Assembly: GCF_900497805.2 (NCBI RefSeq) | Contig: NW_020947390.1 | Span: 4,342,220 to 4,406,219 of the forward strand | Length of the DNA: 64,000 bases | From: Vombatus ursinus | Taxonomy: Eukaryota > Chordata > Mammalia > Diprotodontia > Vombatidae | Direction: 5' to 3' | Part shown: piece by piece, positions 44,601-55,599 of the stretch | Layout: every line of letters starts with the position of its first letter | How positions within the stretch are numbered: the stretch's first letter is position 1 | Notes under the pieces: generated by a model | Databases searched by the model: none | Told to the model about the DNA's origin: nothing | Seen by the model: only the letters and a program-made list of their open reading frames with translations | Program-made: the position numbers and the translations under genes

Positions 44601-45229
44601 CATTCTTGCTGGAAGTGATATCTTTTGTCTTTCCACTTCTAATTAATACCTCCCCTTGAGAATTTGATCCCTATTCCTTGAAACTCTTACCAACTGATTT
44701 ATTTGTACTGACTCATGGTGCTCATTGTATACAAAGTTCATTCTCATTGTCCTAACCTAGAGTCTTAGGTGCTAAGTGATGTATAGTCAACTTCCCAGTC
44801 AGTGGAACCTCTAATTATGCCACTGCCTTCCGTGGCATATGCCAGATTCAGGTAGCCTTGGGATGGCAGAGGCATAGTGGTGTCATGTGGGCAGAAATAA
44901 CATATTTATCCCATATATATCTTTCACCCAACAAAGAATCATTTTGATCCATCAGTAAATGGGTAGTTCTGCCTAGTATGTTCCATAGTTTAGCCTAAAA
45001 GGTCCTGTAAGATTTATCAATGTGACTAATGTAGATGGCTTACAGCTGACCCAGCCACATGACACAGTGATCTTATCACTGTAGGTATTATATAGATTGA
45101 AAGATTCTCCAGGCAATGAAGTTGGGTTTTATCCAATTCATTTCCTGAGTGTAATTATCATAGTGATGTGGAAAGTCCCTTCCCCAACATTTATTTTTTC
45201 TGAACAAGAGACAACCAGGTTAATAGTTT

Positions 45230-45600
45230 ATATTTTGTAATAATTTATTTAAAATGTTCAACTTAATTTTTATTTTAAATTCTATTTCATTTTCTCCTTC
45301 CAACTCCCCCTTCTCTATCCATTGAGAAGGCAAGAAAAACAAAACGTGTTACAAATATGTAGATAGTCAAGCCAAACAAATTCTTTCATTAGCCATGTAC
45401 AAAGAAAAAAGAAAACAAGAAGAAAAAGAAAAAAAAAACTTTAATTTGCGTTGTGAGTCTGTCAGCTTTCTGTCTGGAGGTAAATGGCAGGTTTCGTCAT
45501 GAGTCTTTCTGAATTGTGATTTTCACCATCATTTAAACTGATACCTTACAATTGACTTTAAGCCTGACCTATTAAGAAGTTGAAATGAGGTTTATGAAAG
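45230..45600 (-). mobile_element. L1 3'-UTR fragment, reverse
   Basis: CATTGAGAAGGCAAGAAAAA, ATTAGCCATGTACAAAGAAA and GTCTGTCAGCTTTCTGTCTG match the antisense marsupial L1 3' UTR in order. A reverse piece of the same kind lies at 61920-62400. Confidence 0.55.
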
Positions 45601-45784
45601 CTCTAGGCAGTAAGAAAGTTCTGTTGGCAGCATGGTTCAGTAGCATTGGACTTTGAGTCTAAAGACTTAGACCAAGATATCTAGCTCCAAAATGTCCCAT
45701 AACCTTGACAAGTCCTTGCCTCTCTAAATCTCAGTTTCTCTATCTGTAAAATGTAGTTAATGGTACATGTTTTGTGAAATAACT

Positions 45785-46059
45785 AAAATGATTAAACAAC
45801 AAAATTTTGCACTTCTTTTTTTTCCCCACAGTTCCAGACTTTATTTAATATACAAAACTCTCATCATGTACCCATTGCTGTGGCAGGTCATCTAGGGACT
45901 ACAGGGGGAGCACCCTCACCCCGGTTTCCCTCTCTGCAGCCTATTTACTCTCCCTTCAGTAGTTCAATGTAGAGCATGGCCAAGGTTCCCAGGAAGGAGA
46001 TAAACTCCTGGAAGTTGACTTCCTGATCTTTGCCTTGGTCCTGATCATCCATTAGTGCT
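45785..46059 (-). pseudogene. Partial duplicate of the S100A6-like retrocopy (3' half)
   Basis: This 275-bp block is colinear with 46970-47244 at a constant offset of 1,185 bp. I find one difference (T at 45986, C at 47171). It contains the SINE tail end, the left target duplication, the A-tail, the polyadenylation signal, the 3' UTR and about the last 38 codons, then stops inside the coding region. Because it includes flanking DNA it arose by DNA duplication after the retrocopy landed, not by a second retroposition. The near-identity means it is recent, or corrected by conversion, or an assembly duplicate. Confidence 0.93.
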
Positions 46060-46730
46060 CATTTTACAGCATTATTATGAAGAAAACATTCTTTAAATTA
46101 AAAAAAATATAAATGTGACCTATTGATCAGCTCCCCTCTCTGAAATCCAACTCCAATACCTCATGATGTTGTGGAGGTGGCCCTGGGCTCTTGAAATCTG
46201 TCCCCACAGTGTAAGCTCTGACAGGTCCATGGAAAGTCTTCTAGTGTGGACATGGCAAAAAATATCTGTTGACTGAGAACTGGACTGGCTAAGTTTGATG
46301 AGGTTTATCTCTCACCAGGTTGGCTACTGGGGGATGCATTTTTATTGGTCACAACTCATAAGGCTTGTAGGTAATTGTTGTGCCAAAAGTTCCTTCTTGA
46401 TGTGAAATGCTCTGGGACTCTATAGAACTCTCACTTAAGGTGCTCATTGTCCCTTCCCAAGTGAAATCTGGAAACTTAAATTCATGCCACTTTCCCAAAT
46501 CTAACCATTAGCTCCCCTTGAAAACACTCAGGTTTACAAAGCTTCAAAACATAGTAGCCTTTTTTGCATAGTAAATGACAAAGAATGGACTTTTGACCAA
46601 TAGAGAATCAAGAGAGCACTCTTTTTTGTAGGATATCTTCCCTTCTAAGGACTTACATAGTTCCAGTGATTTACAATGCTACCTTGAATGGAGCCCTAGC
46701 AAAGGAAAAAGCTGGGGTGTATGTTGTATT
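46060..46730. other. Sequence between the two retrocopy blocks, unrecognised
   Basis: I see no repeat signature or coding block. It does not resemble the rest of the retrocopy. Confidence 0.4.
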
Positions 46731-46732
46731 TT

Positions 46733-46985
46733 ATACAAGCGGGGTGGTGCAGTTGATAGAACACCAGGACTAGAGTCAGGAAGACTCATCTTTCTGAGTT
46801 CAAATCTGGCCTCAGACATTGACTACGGTCTATCCCTGGGCAAGTTGTTTAACCCTGTTGGTTTCAGTTTCCTAATTTGTAAAATGAATTGGAGAAGGAA
46901 ATGGAAAACCACTACAGTATCTTTGCCAAAAAAACCCAAATGGGGTCACAAAGAGTTATGCAGGACTGAAAAATGATTAAACAAC
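46733..46985 (+). mobile_element. Full-length tRNA-derived marsupial SINE next to the retrocopy
   Basis: GGGTGGTGCAGTTGATAGAA, GAGTTCAAATCTGGCCTCAG and CACTACAGTATCTTTGCCAA, with a tail ATGATTAAACAACAA that merges into the retrocopy's left target duplication. Its last bases are carried along in the duplicate at 45785. Confidence 0.85.
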
Positions 46986-47490
46986 AAAATTTTGCACTTC
47001 TTTTTTTTCCCCACAGTTCCAGACTTTATTTAATATACAAAACTCTCATCATGTACCCATTGCTGTGGCAGGTCATCTAGGGACTACAGGGGGAGCACCC
47101 TCACCCCGGTTTCCCTCTCTGCAGCCTATTTACTCTCCCTTCAGTAGTTCAATGTAGAGCATGGCCAAGGCTCCCAGGAAGGAGATAAACTCCTGGAAGT
47201 TGACTTCCTGATCTTTGCCTTGGTCCTGATCATCCATTAGTGCTGCAGGGTCTGCATCTTCCATTTTAGATCCAAGGCAGAATTCATCCTGAATCAATTC
47301 CTTCAGCTCCTTCTTGCTCAGGGTGTTCCTGTCACCCTCTTTACCTGAATATTTGTGGAAGATGCTGATAAGGGCACAAATAGCTTCATCCAGCATGGAT
47401 GCCATAGCTGCCAGGTAGACTTGAGGGAGTGAAGGCAGACAAAAGCAGGGACAAAAAGTGGGCACCTAGGGATCAAAATTTTGCACTTCT
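46985..47490 (-). mobile_element. Processed retrocopy insertion with target duplication
   Basis: CAAAATTTTGCACTTC is repeated exactly at 46985-47000 and 47474-47489 (a further T is ambiguous with the A-tail). On the minus strand the insert runs from 47473 through 68 bp of 5' UTR, the coding region and the 3' UTR to AATAAA (47030-47025) and an A8 tail (about 47008-47001). These are the full marks of LINE-1-driven retroposition of a spliced mRNA. Confidence 0.95.
47130..47405 (-). CDS. S100A6-like (calcyclin) retrocopy with intact reading frame
   Basis: An open frame of 91 codons from ATG at 47405 to TAA at 47132-47130, without introns. S100 proteins are small dimeric EF-hand calcium sensors. 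The first, S100-type hand reads [11 protein letters not shown] then [12 protein letters not shown]; the second has [12 protein letters not shown] then [12 protein letters not shown]. Human S100A6 is 90 residues and very similar across both. Loop position 3 of the second hand is Gly where S100A6 has Asn, so one calcium ligand is missing. The N-terminus is MASMLD against MACPLD. No promoter is visible, so it may be a silent retropseudogene that is still open, or an expressed retrogene. The parent is most likely S100A6, but another S100 is possible. Confidence 0.75.
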   Translation of the reverse strand: MASMLDEAICALISIFHKYSGKEGDRNTLSKKELKELIQDEFCLGSKMEDADPAALMDDQDQGKDQEVNFQEFISFLGALAMLYIELLKGE

Positions 47491-47564
47491 AGATATTTTA
47501 GCAGCAACTCTCTTTATTCCCATGTTCCTTTGGTCACTACCACTGTTCTCCCTTCTTGGCAGAC

Positions 47565-47800
47565 ATTGTAGCAGTTTAGTCATGCCATGGATAGAGCCAT
47601 GGGTTTGGATTCAGGAAAAATTGAGTTCAAAATCTAGCCTCATACATATAATAGTTATGTGACTTTTGACAAGTCACCCTCAGTTTCCTCAACTGCAAAA
47701 CAATAGTAATAACAGTACCTACTTTCCAGGGTTGTAATGTGGATCAAATGAGATAATATCTGTAAAGTGTTTAGCACAATGCCTGATAAATACAGTTATC
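47565..47800 (+). mobile_element. MIR, sense
   Basis: GAGTTCAAAATCTAGCCTCA, CCTCAGTTTCCTCAACTGCA and AAAGTGTTTAGCACAATGCC occur in order. Confidence 0.75.
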
Positions 47801-48319
47801 CCTTGCATGGCTCCAGAGTTAGGGGCGTGGAAAATCTGTGTAAAAATTTATGGCCCTCCCTTCTTACCCCTGAATTTCTTCTTTTTCTTGTATGGGGTGT
47901 TTTCAGTACCTTGTTGTAAAATTTGGGTTAAGTATTTGGTCACAGGACGTGCCATCTGCTGGTCTTCGTGTATCATCTATGACTTTCACAAAACTACCCC
48001 CAAATTCCCATTTCATTTCTTATGTCAACCTCCAATATATAGAAACCATGATGGGAAAAGTCATGATGTGGAAGGGATAACTGTAGTAGATGCTACTAAA
48101 AATGCTAACTATTATTACTATTATGATTATTATTGTTGCCATCATCTCTATCTTCCTTTTTCAATAAATTTCTTACTTGTTAGTTATCTTCAGTTTTGCT
48201 TCTCTGGTATGCAAGACTTGGTTCTCCTGGGGGACATGGTGCTAGTTATCTCCTGTCTAGACCCTAACTCTTAAAAAGTTTATCCTAGAACTGACAGTAT
48301 TATAGCTCTGAGTCTCTTC

Positions 48320-48448
48320 CAGGAGAATGGAACCTGCAGCCTCGAGGCCACATGTGGCCCTCTGGGTCCTCAAGTACATCCCTTTGACTGAATCCAAACT
48401 TCACATATGGCCACATGTGGCCTTGAGGCCACAGGTTCCCCACCTCTG
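48320..48448. mobile_element. hAT MITE, shorter relative of the 10328 element
   Basis: AACCTGCAGCCTCGAGGCCA and GGCCACATGTGGCCTTGAGG are inverted halves, with TTGACTGAATCCAAACTTCA in the middle, as at 10328-10530. The right end is CCCCACCTCTG. An internal part of the longer copy is missing. Confidence 0.8.
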
Positions 48449-49189
48449 TATAGGTAATTATCATGCTTCCATTTTGTTATGGTTATCTATATATTTGTAT
48501 GCATGTATGTCTATATGCGTGTTTGCAAACTTTTGTGACCTAGGAGTATGCTTTATTATCATATTTAAAAAATCCACTCGTGCCTAGAAGGTAGAACCCT
48601 CAAGTGGATCAGTGGTCTCTCTGATTTGGGTGTTCCCACCAATTATGCAGACTGCAATCCTTCCATGCCTACCCATCCTGGGAGACTCTTGTACGCGTTC
48701 TCTCATAAGTTCAGCATAGGGGGCTTACTCAGCATGCTAGGACTCTTTCTCAATTTCTGGTAATATCACACGGATGTCAGTGGATCCATGGCCAAGCTGT
48801 TTTGTCTCCCTCCCATACATATCCTGATGATATTTTTTCTTTCCGTTCTTCGAAGCTCCATAATAGTTATATATCACAGCCTGTTCACTTCTACCATTAC
48901 CCTCTGTGTAATATTCATTTTTAGTTCTGAGGAAGAATTTGTCTTTCATCAAAATTATACAGCAACACCAGTAGGATGTATTGAAAAAGAGGGTCTTGTT
49001 TCCTAGGAATCACCAAATGAGTTTTACAATTTCCCAAAGGAATCCAACTCACTATCCTCTTCCTGCTCAGTTTTGGCCTCAGCTTGTTCATTTCGTTTAG
49101 TCTGGCCCAGATATGCACACTAATGAACAAATTTGTAAATGCATAACATAATCTAGATGCAGGCATTCTTTATCTACTTGGCCTTTCCT

Positions 49190-49550
49190 ATGTGGTTAGT
49201 AAAACTGAACTCTTGAGTCAAACCAAACTCTCAGATATCTACCAGGAAGTTCTGCAATGTTCAAGGCTTGATGGGACCACCACAGTGTCATCCACAAACA
49301 GGAAGATCTGGAGGACCTCACCAACTACCAGAAATCATCTTGGACTCTGCAGTGAGTTTCTTCCAACACAGTGGCCAACACTTTTGAAAACTTGACTTTA
49401 CATCTCTCAATTTTATGCCTTGTCTGATGTTAATGATATTAGGAGGGTCATTGGTTATTTTTGTTGTTAAGTCATTCAAAGGTTTTTGAATGACTTTGAT
49501 GAAAAGATTAAAGACACCTTATTGGGAGAAAGCCTTTAAGGCAAATGTTT
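49190..49550 (-). mobile_element. RTE-like LINE fragment, reverse
   Basis: CACAGTGTCATCCACAAACA and AGGAAGATCTGGAGGACCTC resemble the antisense reverse-transcriptase region of RTE-clade elements. Short and old; the assignment is tentative. Confidence 0.4.
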
Positions 49551-49702
49551 TTTTTTTTTGCATAATCAACAAAGTGGGATCTTAGATACTATATATCTTT
49601 CAGTCAGTCAAAAATGATAAAGATATGATCCTTTGCAGATTAATGCTTGTGAAAGGTGGGGAAGGAAATGTACCAGGCACTGTGCTAAGAGCTGTTGAGA
49701 TT

Positions 49703-50402
49703 GAAATTTAACAAAAGGGTGAACTGAGGCAATTCTCCATGTAAGATAGCAGTTTATTAATAGGGAACCAAACCTAAAAAGGTTTAAGAGGGTCTATGAC
49801 CTGTCTCCATTTGTATCAAAAGAACTGGAGTGAGAGCTGCCAGGGTCTTTTAAACCTAGGAGTGTCTTCCTTCTGGTTGGCCTGACAATATGTCATTTGG
49901 ACCTCCCCTGGCAAAGGCAAGTCAATTCTGATTGGTAGGTATTTTAATGAGGAAGTGGATTAAGAGTTCTCAGATCCTCCCTACTACATCTTTGGGTGGG
50001 GCAGGGCTGGGGAATGTGGACTGGCCTTGAGATGTAGCTGATTATGGCCCTTCTCTGACACTTAAGGAATACTAGCTGCTTAATGAGACCTAGCTGCATC
50101 TAGCCCTCTTGGCTAGAAAAACCAAAACCATCTCAATCAGTTTCCCCCCTAGTTTTGTTCTCCCCTTTGTAGACCAAATTGTCCCTAACTTTGATGAAGG
50201 AAAAGCAAGGACAAGAGACTTATCCTCTGAGGGTGGCTTTGCTTAAGCTCAATTTCTGTTTACTGGGTAAACAAAAGTGAAAGTATCAATTGGGAGGGTC
50301 CCACATCAAGCAGGTTAACCAGCAGATGCTTTGGGGGTTGGGAGTGATTGCATTACTCAATCACCCTATTCAGAAACTGCCTGACCTTTAGAAGTGGGGT
50401 CT
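49703..50402 (-). mobile_element. Candidate old solo LTR
   Basis: Read on the minus strand, a block of about 700 bp starts near TGTCAGACCCCACTT. It has a CCAATCAG box (near 49937), a TATA-like TTTAAAAGACCC (near 49852) and AATAAACTGCTATC (near 49757), and ends near TTGCCTCAGTTCA. This U3-R-U5 order suggests an endogenous retroviral LTR that interrupts a MIR/L2-like stretch. No internal retroviral part is next to it. Family, exact borders and target duplication are not settled. It looks old. Confidence 0.45.
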
Positions 50403-50439
50403 GACAAAATGAGGAAAATCATGGATCACAGAGTAATGT

Positions 50440-50675
50440 TCCTTATTAAACAATACAGAGTAATAATTTTCCCCATTGCTTTACAGTTGTTATCTCATCT
50501 GACCCTCACAACAACTCTGCAAGGTATGTGCAATTATTATCCTCATTTTACAGTTGAGGAAACTGAGGCAAAGAAGTGACTTGTCTAGGGTCACATAGCT
50601 AGTAAGTGACTAAAGCTGGATTTAAATTCCTATCTTGTTGACTCTATCAATTGCACCATCTTCCTGTCTCTGTGA
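50440..50675 (-). mobile_element. MIR, reverse
   Basis: CACAACAACTCTGCAAGGTA, TTGAGGAAACTGAGGCAAAG and GGTCACATAGCTAGTAAGTG. Confidence 0.8.
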
Positions 50676-50679
50676 TGAA

Positions 50680-51460
50680 TACCATCACTGAGGATATCCT
50701 TTATGCCTTAATAGTAAGCAATTAATATATTTTACATGAATTTAGCCACCCCAGAAGTCTCAGAGGGCATATTTTTATCCAGTAAGCCTTTTGGGTCCTT
50801 ACTCTGTTACTGTCTAGTTAACTTATCCTTTGTTTCTCCACCGGTGTGCTCAGTTGGCTACTTGCCACCGTCATAACGTTCATGGTTTCATAGCCTTGCA
50901 AGCAGATTAACACAAATGTTGAAAAAAAAAAGGACCAGTTTTTTAATCTTTTTTTAAAAGGCCAATCTAACAACAGAATATACTTCCAACCTTATTCTTA
51001 ACCTGGGTGCAAAACTGCCTGCTGACAGATGCATGTACAGGTGTAACTAAAGGGTAAATAGCTCTAAACTATGTATTAACATGGAATTGGTATGAATAAA
51101 CATAGAGAGAACCTTTCTTCAATCTTCAGGAATATGTTTTTGCCATATGATATTTGAAGCACCCAGTATCCTTGCATAAAAAGTATGTTTTAGAGTGAAA
51201 GCACTATTATTATATATAATCTGTTGTCTTCTATTACTCTAGCTTTTTTGCAGCAATATTAATTTTCAGGCACTTAAGATTCATAGAGGGAGGCCTCTAA
51301 CACATTGAGTAAATCTTCTGCGGATGAGTTTGGAAAGATGTGGATAGAAATTACTCAGGAAAAAAAAGGCATGGATGGGTGGTCCTCTGGTCTGGGAGAG
51401 AAGATACCCACGTTGGTGATGGCACAGTTCCACTAAATTATTGACATGGGATTTATAGAG
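50680..51460. other. Unrecognised intergenic sequence
   Basis: AT-rich, with no coding block and no clear repeat family. Confidence 0.4.
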
Positions 51461-51565
51461 TGCTAGAGTTAATGAGCCATTAGAGATTATCTACTTCCAA
51501 CTCCTCATTTTATTGGTGAATAAACTGAGGCTGACAGAGACAAAACTAGGCACCTTGAGACAGTC

Positions 51566-51735
51566 AGTGGAGCAGTGGATTTGAAGTCAGAAAGAGCTGA
51601 GTTTGAATCCTGTCTCAGACAGTTACTACCTGCGTGAACCTGGGCAAGTCACTAAACTTCCATCTGCCTCAGTTTCCTCATCTGTGCACCTACTCTGAGG
51701 CCCTTTCCAGTGCTAAGAGTCTGTGATCCTAAATG
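51566..51735 (+). mobile_element. MIR3-like SINE
   Basis: GAGTTTGAATCCTGTCTC (B box), GAACCTGGGCAAGTCACTAA, CTGCCTCAGTTTCCTCATCT and a GAGGCCCTTTCCAGTGCTAA end. Confidence 0.75.
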
Positions 51736-51779
51736 GCTTATGGTGGAGGCCTGACAAAGAATGGTCTCAATAAGATGCA

Positions 51780-52950
51780 CTAGCTGGCTTCTGAAGCCCC
51801 TTCCTAAGTTAAGATGCTGTGAATTAATTAATTATTTTTGAGGTGATTCTGGCTTAAACAACATGAATTAAGTACACAAACCCACTTTTCTATGTTCAAA
51901 GGAAGATGGTTTTAATGTGTTCATCAGAATTTATACTATAATTTGAGGTGTGAATTTTTTTCTTCTTGGTGAGATTCAACTCTATTCAATATTTAAGTAT
52001 TTTCTGTTTGCTAGACATTATGAGGTAAGGTTTGTTTTTTTTTCCCTGTGGTTTTTCTTCTTGGGAAAAGACAGACTACAAAGATTTATAAGACAAAGGT
52101 GCTGCCTTGCAGCAGTTTACAATCTAGTAGGTGAGAATAAACAAGTGCATAAAAGACTATGGGACAAGACAGAATATAATAAATCTGGAATTCTGAAAAG
52201 TATATTTTTGAGTAAGAGCAGATTCTCTTGACAAACTAAGGGACTGTTTACAAAGCCAAACCATCTCCTCTCAAAAATGCAAGGAAAAAGTTGTACACAT
52301 TTTATCTGTACACATATCAACAACCTAGACTTTGATTTTCAATTTGATTTCCTGGAGTCTGCACCCTGTAATTCCATCCACCGTCTTCACTTTCATAATT
52401 CAGCTTGTGTTGCCCCTCCTCCCCAGGCCCCAATGGACAAGCAATAGATGGTTTCAATTGTACTTTCTGAACGAGGGAAACACCTGCCTTTGTTTCTTCG
52501 AAGCCCCTCTTTCCAGATTTGCCAGAGGACCTGCACCTGGCCCTTCTTTTGTAGTTTTTTAAATGGTGCTAACTGCTCGGCAAAGCTGCCTTCCTTTACA
52601 TGCTGAGAAGAATCCCAGAAAGGAGAATCAATGGGAAGGCTGCTCCTTCTGAACACCCAGCCAAAGATGCCAGGGCTTGTCAGCTTGGGTATCCCAGTTT
52701 TTCTCAGGTAAACAACGATAAAATAGCTCCCTCACCACAGCCTAGTGTCTGATTTAAGTATATGTTTAAGCAGGAAAATATGCACATGCAAGGGTAGCAG
52801 TAAGCACTTTGAGGTAAAGGAGACCTCTGCTGGCTTTTTGACAGGGGTTAAATGCTGATCTTAGGTGTAATGCACAACAATCATGTTAAACAATGTTTAT
52901 CTGTCAAGAGTTTGATATGTCTGGCTAACAAGACACCTCTCTCTTTTTCA
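51780..52950. other. Unrecognised intergenic sequence
   Basis: Only short frames occur on both strands (52332-52562 plus, 52393-52656 minus), none with a recognisable domain. Confidence 0.4.
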
Positions 52951-53470
52951 CTCTTGTTTTTACTCTTCTTTCTTTCACTTTTTCTTTTACTCTTTTATTC
53001 TTTCTTGCTTGCTTTCTCATTTTCCTTTCCTTTCCTTTCCTTTCCTTTCCTTTCCTTTCCTTTCCTTNNNNNNNNNNCCTTTCCTTTCCTTTCCTTTCCT
53101 TTCCTTTCCTTTCCTTTCCTTTCCCTTTCCCTTCCTCCCCTCTCTCATTCCTTCTTACTTTCCTTCCTTCCTTTCTTTTCTTTCCTCCTCCTTTCCTTCC
53201 TTCCCTCCCTCATTCCTTCTTCTCTCCCCCATTACTTCTTCCCTTCCTCCTTCCCTCTCTCCCTTCTTTCCTTCCCTTCCTTCCTTCTTCTCCTTTCTGT
53301 CTCTGTCTTTGTGTCTGTGTCTGTCTTTCTCTCTGCTGTCTCTCTCTGTCTCTCTGTCTATCTCTCTGTCTCTGTATCTTTCTATTTCTGTCTCTCTCTC
53401 TCTGTTTCTCTCTCTCTCTGTCCCTCTGTCTCTCTTTCTCTGTCTCTGTTTTTCTGTCTCTCTCTCTTGA
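52950..53470. repeat. Long pyrimidine tract: (CTTTC)n then CT-rich, with N gap
   Basis: A pure TTTCC pentanucleotide array runs from about 53026 to 53125, is broken by ten N (53068-53077), and passes into (CTTC)n and (TCTC/TGTC)n up to 53470. Open frames up to 216 codons on either strand are repeat translations. Such polypurine-polypyrimidine mirror tracts can form triplexes and are hard to assemble, which explains the gap. Confidence 0.97.
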
Positions 53471-53529
53471 CTTATACTTCTGGTGTCCATTCAATTAGTT
53501 GAATGACTTTTTAATTTCCTCCATTCCCT

Positions 53530-53830
53530 CACTAGAGTTATACTCTAGTGTCTTATTGTGGTGTGGAGATAATGTTAGGGTCAGCCAAATGCAAGTTCTG
53601 GCAGGTCCTACCAAGCTGGAAAGGCTTTGAGTATCAGTCCAGTGATGGAATTTTATGTTTATAGTCAGAGGAGCAATTTTGCCAAGTTCAGAGTGGCTCA
53701 TTGCCAGATTTTCCATAGGGTGATGTCTTTTTCAGCCACAGCAACTCTCAAAGACCACATATTAAATAATTGAAGAGCTGCAATCTGCACTGGTGGAGGG
53801 AGGGCCCACACTACCAAATCATAGAGCCTG
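53530..53830 (+). repeat. Repeat family B, medium copy
   Basis: GGGTCAGCCAAATGCAAGTT, CAAGTTCTGGCAGGTCCTAC and GTGATGTCTTTTTCAGCCAC occur in the same order as at 62990-63160. Confidence 0.5.
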
Positions 53831-54239
53831 AAGTATCAAAATACAGGGATAGCAACCTGTGATTTGATTGGTAAAGGGAACTCCTTTTCTCAAAGCAGGT
53901 CAGCACCTTCTCTGCAACTTAGAGACTTAGAGAATTTTCTAGAACCAGAGATGTTATAAGAGTACAGGGTCACACAGTTGGTATGTGTCAGAGGGGGCTT
54001 CAACCTAGTCCTTTCTGGCTTTGAGGCTGCCTCTTTAGCCACAATACCATTTTTTTCTCTCCACTGAAGTGTTATACATTATATCTTGAAAGAACCTTCT
54101 TCTTATAAGCCAAAAGTGTGGCCATGGCCCGTAGAAGAGAAGCTTGAAGAGTGAAAGTTACTCTCATCCTTCTCAATATACTAGCTTTTTTAAAAATTGA
54201 AGTAAAATATTGCTATACAAAGTTCAAAATGGGAGAAAA

Positions 54240-54780
54240 GGTGAATGAAATGGGAAAAGAGCTGAAGACTGAAAGTCAGGAAGACATGGATTCTATGCCT
54301 ATTTCTGCCACTATTTAGCTGTGTGACTTTAGGCAAATCGTATCACCTCTCCTCAGCCTTCTTCTTACTCATATGAATAAAGAGCAGGCTCAATTGGATG
54401 ATATCTAAAGTCTCCTCCAGCTCTAATATCAGATTATAGGATCATGGGTTTAGAGCTGAAAGGGTCCTTAGAGGTCATCTAGACTAACCTCCTTACTTAA
54501 TGGAAAAGGAAACATAACACTTGAAGGTTTGCGAAGCACTTTGCACAAATCATATCATTTGATTCTCAGAACAACTCTATGAGATAACTATGAGATAATC
54601 CTATGAGAACAACACGTCATAATAATATGCTATTATCATCCCCATTTGATAGGTGAGGAAACTGAGAATGAGAGAATTTAAGCAACCTGCCCATGGTTAC
54701 ATAGCTAGTAAGTGTCTAAGGTTGGATTTGAACTCAGGTCTTCCTGGTTCCAGGTATAGCACTCTATCACCTAGCTGACT
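54240..54780. mobile_element. MIR-family SINEs in opposite orientations
   Basis: 54240-54430 is a sense MIR3-like copy (GTGTGACTTTAGGCAAATCG, TCTAAAGTCTCCTCCAGCTC). 54520-54780 is a reverse MIR (ATAGGTGAGGAAACTGAGAA, GGATTTGAACTCAGGTCTTC). Between them lies a CR1/MIR3-like signature (GATCATGGGTTTAGAGCTGA). Confidence 0.75.
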
Positions 54781-54785
54781 CTTTT

Positions 54786-55030
54786 TGTTGTTGAGTAGTT
54801 TTCAGTTGTTCACAACTCTTTCTGATGACCCCATTTTGGGGTTTTCTTAGCAAAGATATTGGAGCGGTTTGCCATTTCCTTCTCCAACTCATTTTACAGG
54901 CAAACAGGGTTAAGTGACTTGCCCAGGGTCACACAACTAGTAGGTGACTGAGGCCTGATTTGAACTCACAAAGATGAGTCTTCCTAGTTCCAAGCCAAGT
55001 GTTCTATCCACTGAACCACTTAGTTGCCCA
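54786..55030 (-). mobile_element. Full-length tRNA-derived marsupial SINE, reverse
   Basis: TTGTTGTTGAGTAGTTTTCA, ACCCCATTTTGGGGTTTTCT and TTTGCCATTTCCTTCTCCAA, with the head at ATCCACTGAACCACTTAGTT. Confidence 0.87.
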
Positions 55031-55512
55031 GCTGATTCTTAGACCAGTCTAAAGAGATTAAATAATTCACCCAAGCCCTCACAGGAAGTAAGAGAAGCAG
55101 ATCTAGAATCCAGACTAAGTTTCTCTGACTCCAAAGTCATTGACCACTCTTTTCCCTGCAGGTGGTTTATATTATTCTCATTATACTACACTGGCCTGCT
55201 TTTTAGAGCTGGGTATACTCTTGCTATTATATGACTCCAGATGAAAGTATGGTGTAATGGTGCCATCAATGCAACATCTCACTCTACTTAAATATGTCCC
55301 CATTTGGCTGTGTTGTCTTTGACAAAGTCTGTGAATTTCAGGAGCCATGAAATAGAGTTCATAATGAAGTTGGTATGGCCAAGGCTACATGTACAATGCA
55401 GAAAATCAACTGCTGGGAGAGTTCTGAACTGTCTGTCAATTTAAAGAACTGGAAGGTCTAGCTATATCTTTTGTTTCACTTCTCTGTCATTACAATAATC
55501 CTGTTCTGCCTG

Positions 55513-55596
55513 GTCACTTGATTGAAAGTAATACTTCTGAATAACTGCACCCCGGCCACTTGACTGAAAGTAATACTTCTGAATAACTGCACCCCA
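55513..55596. repeat. Tandem duplication of a 42-bp unit
   Basis: The two units (55513-55554, 55555-55596) share CACTTGA[T/C]TGAAAG and ATACTTCTGAATAACTGCAC and differ at three places. Confidence 0.93.
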
Positions 55597-55599
55597 GAA

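Noticed and set aside
45785-46059. An independent second retroposition of the S100 mRNA
   Set aside because: The block carries the flanking SINE end and the left target duplication of the other copy, so it is a DNA duplication.
47807-48274. 155-codon frame on the plus strand
   Set aside because: It begins at a MIR end and has no recognisable domain; the Tyr run comes from a TATTATTAT tract.
52852-53502. 216-codon open frame on the plus strand
   Set aside because: It is a translation of the pyrimidine simple repeat and crosses the N gap. The opposite-strand Glu/Arg-rich frames are the same artefact.
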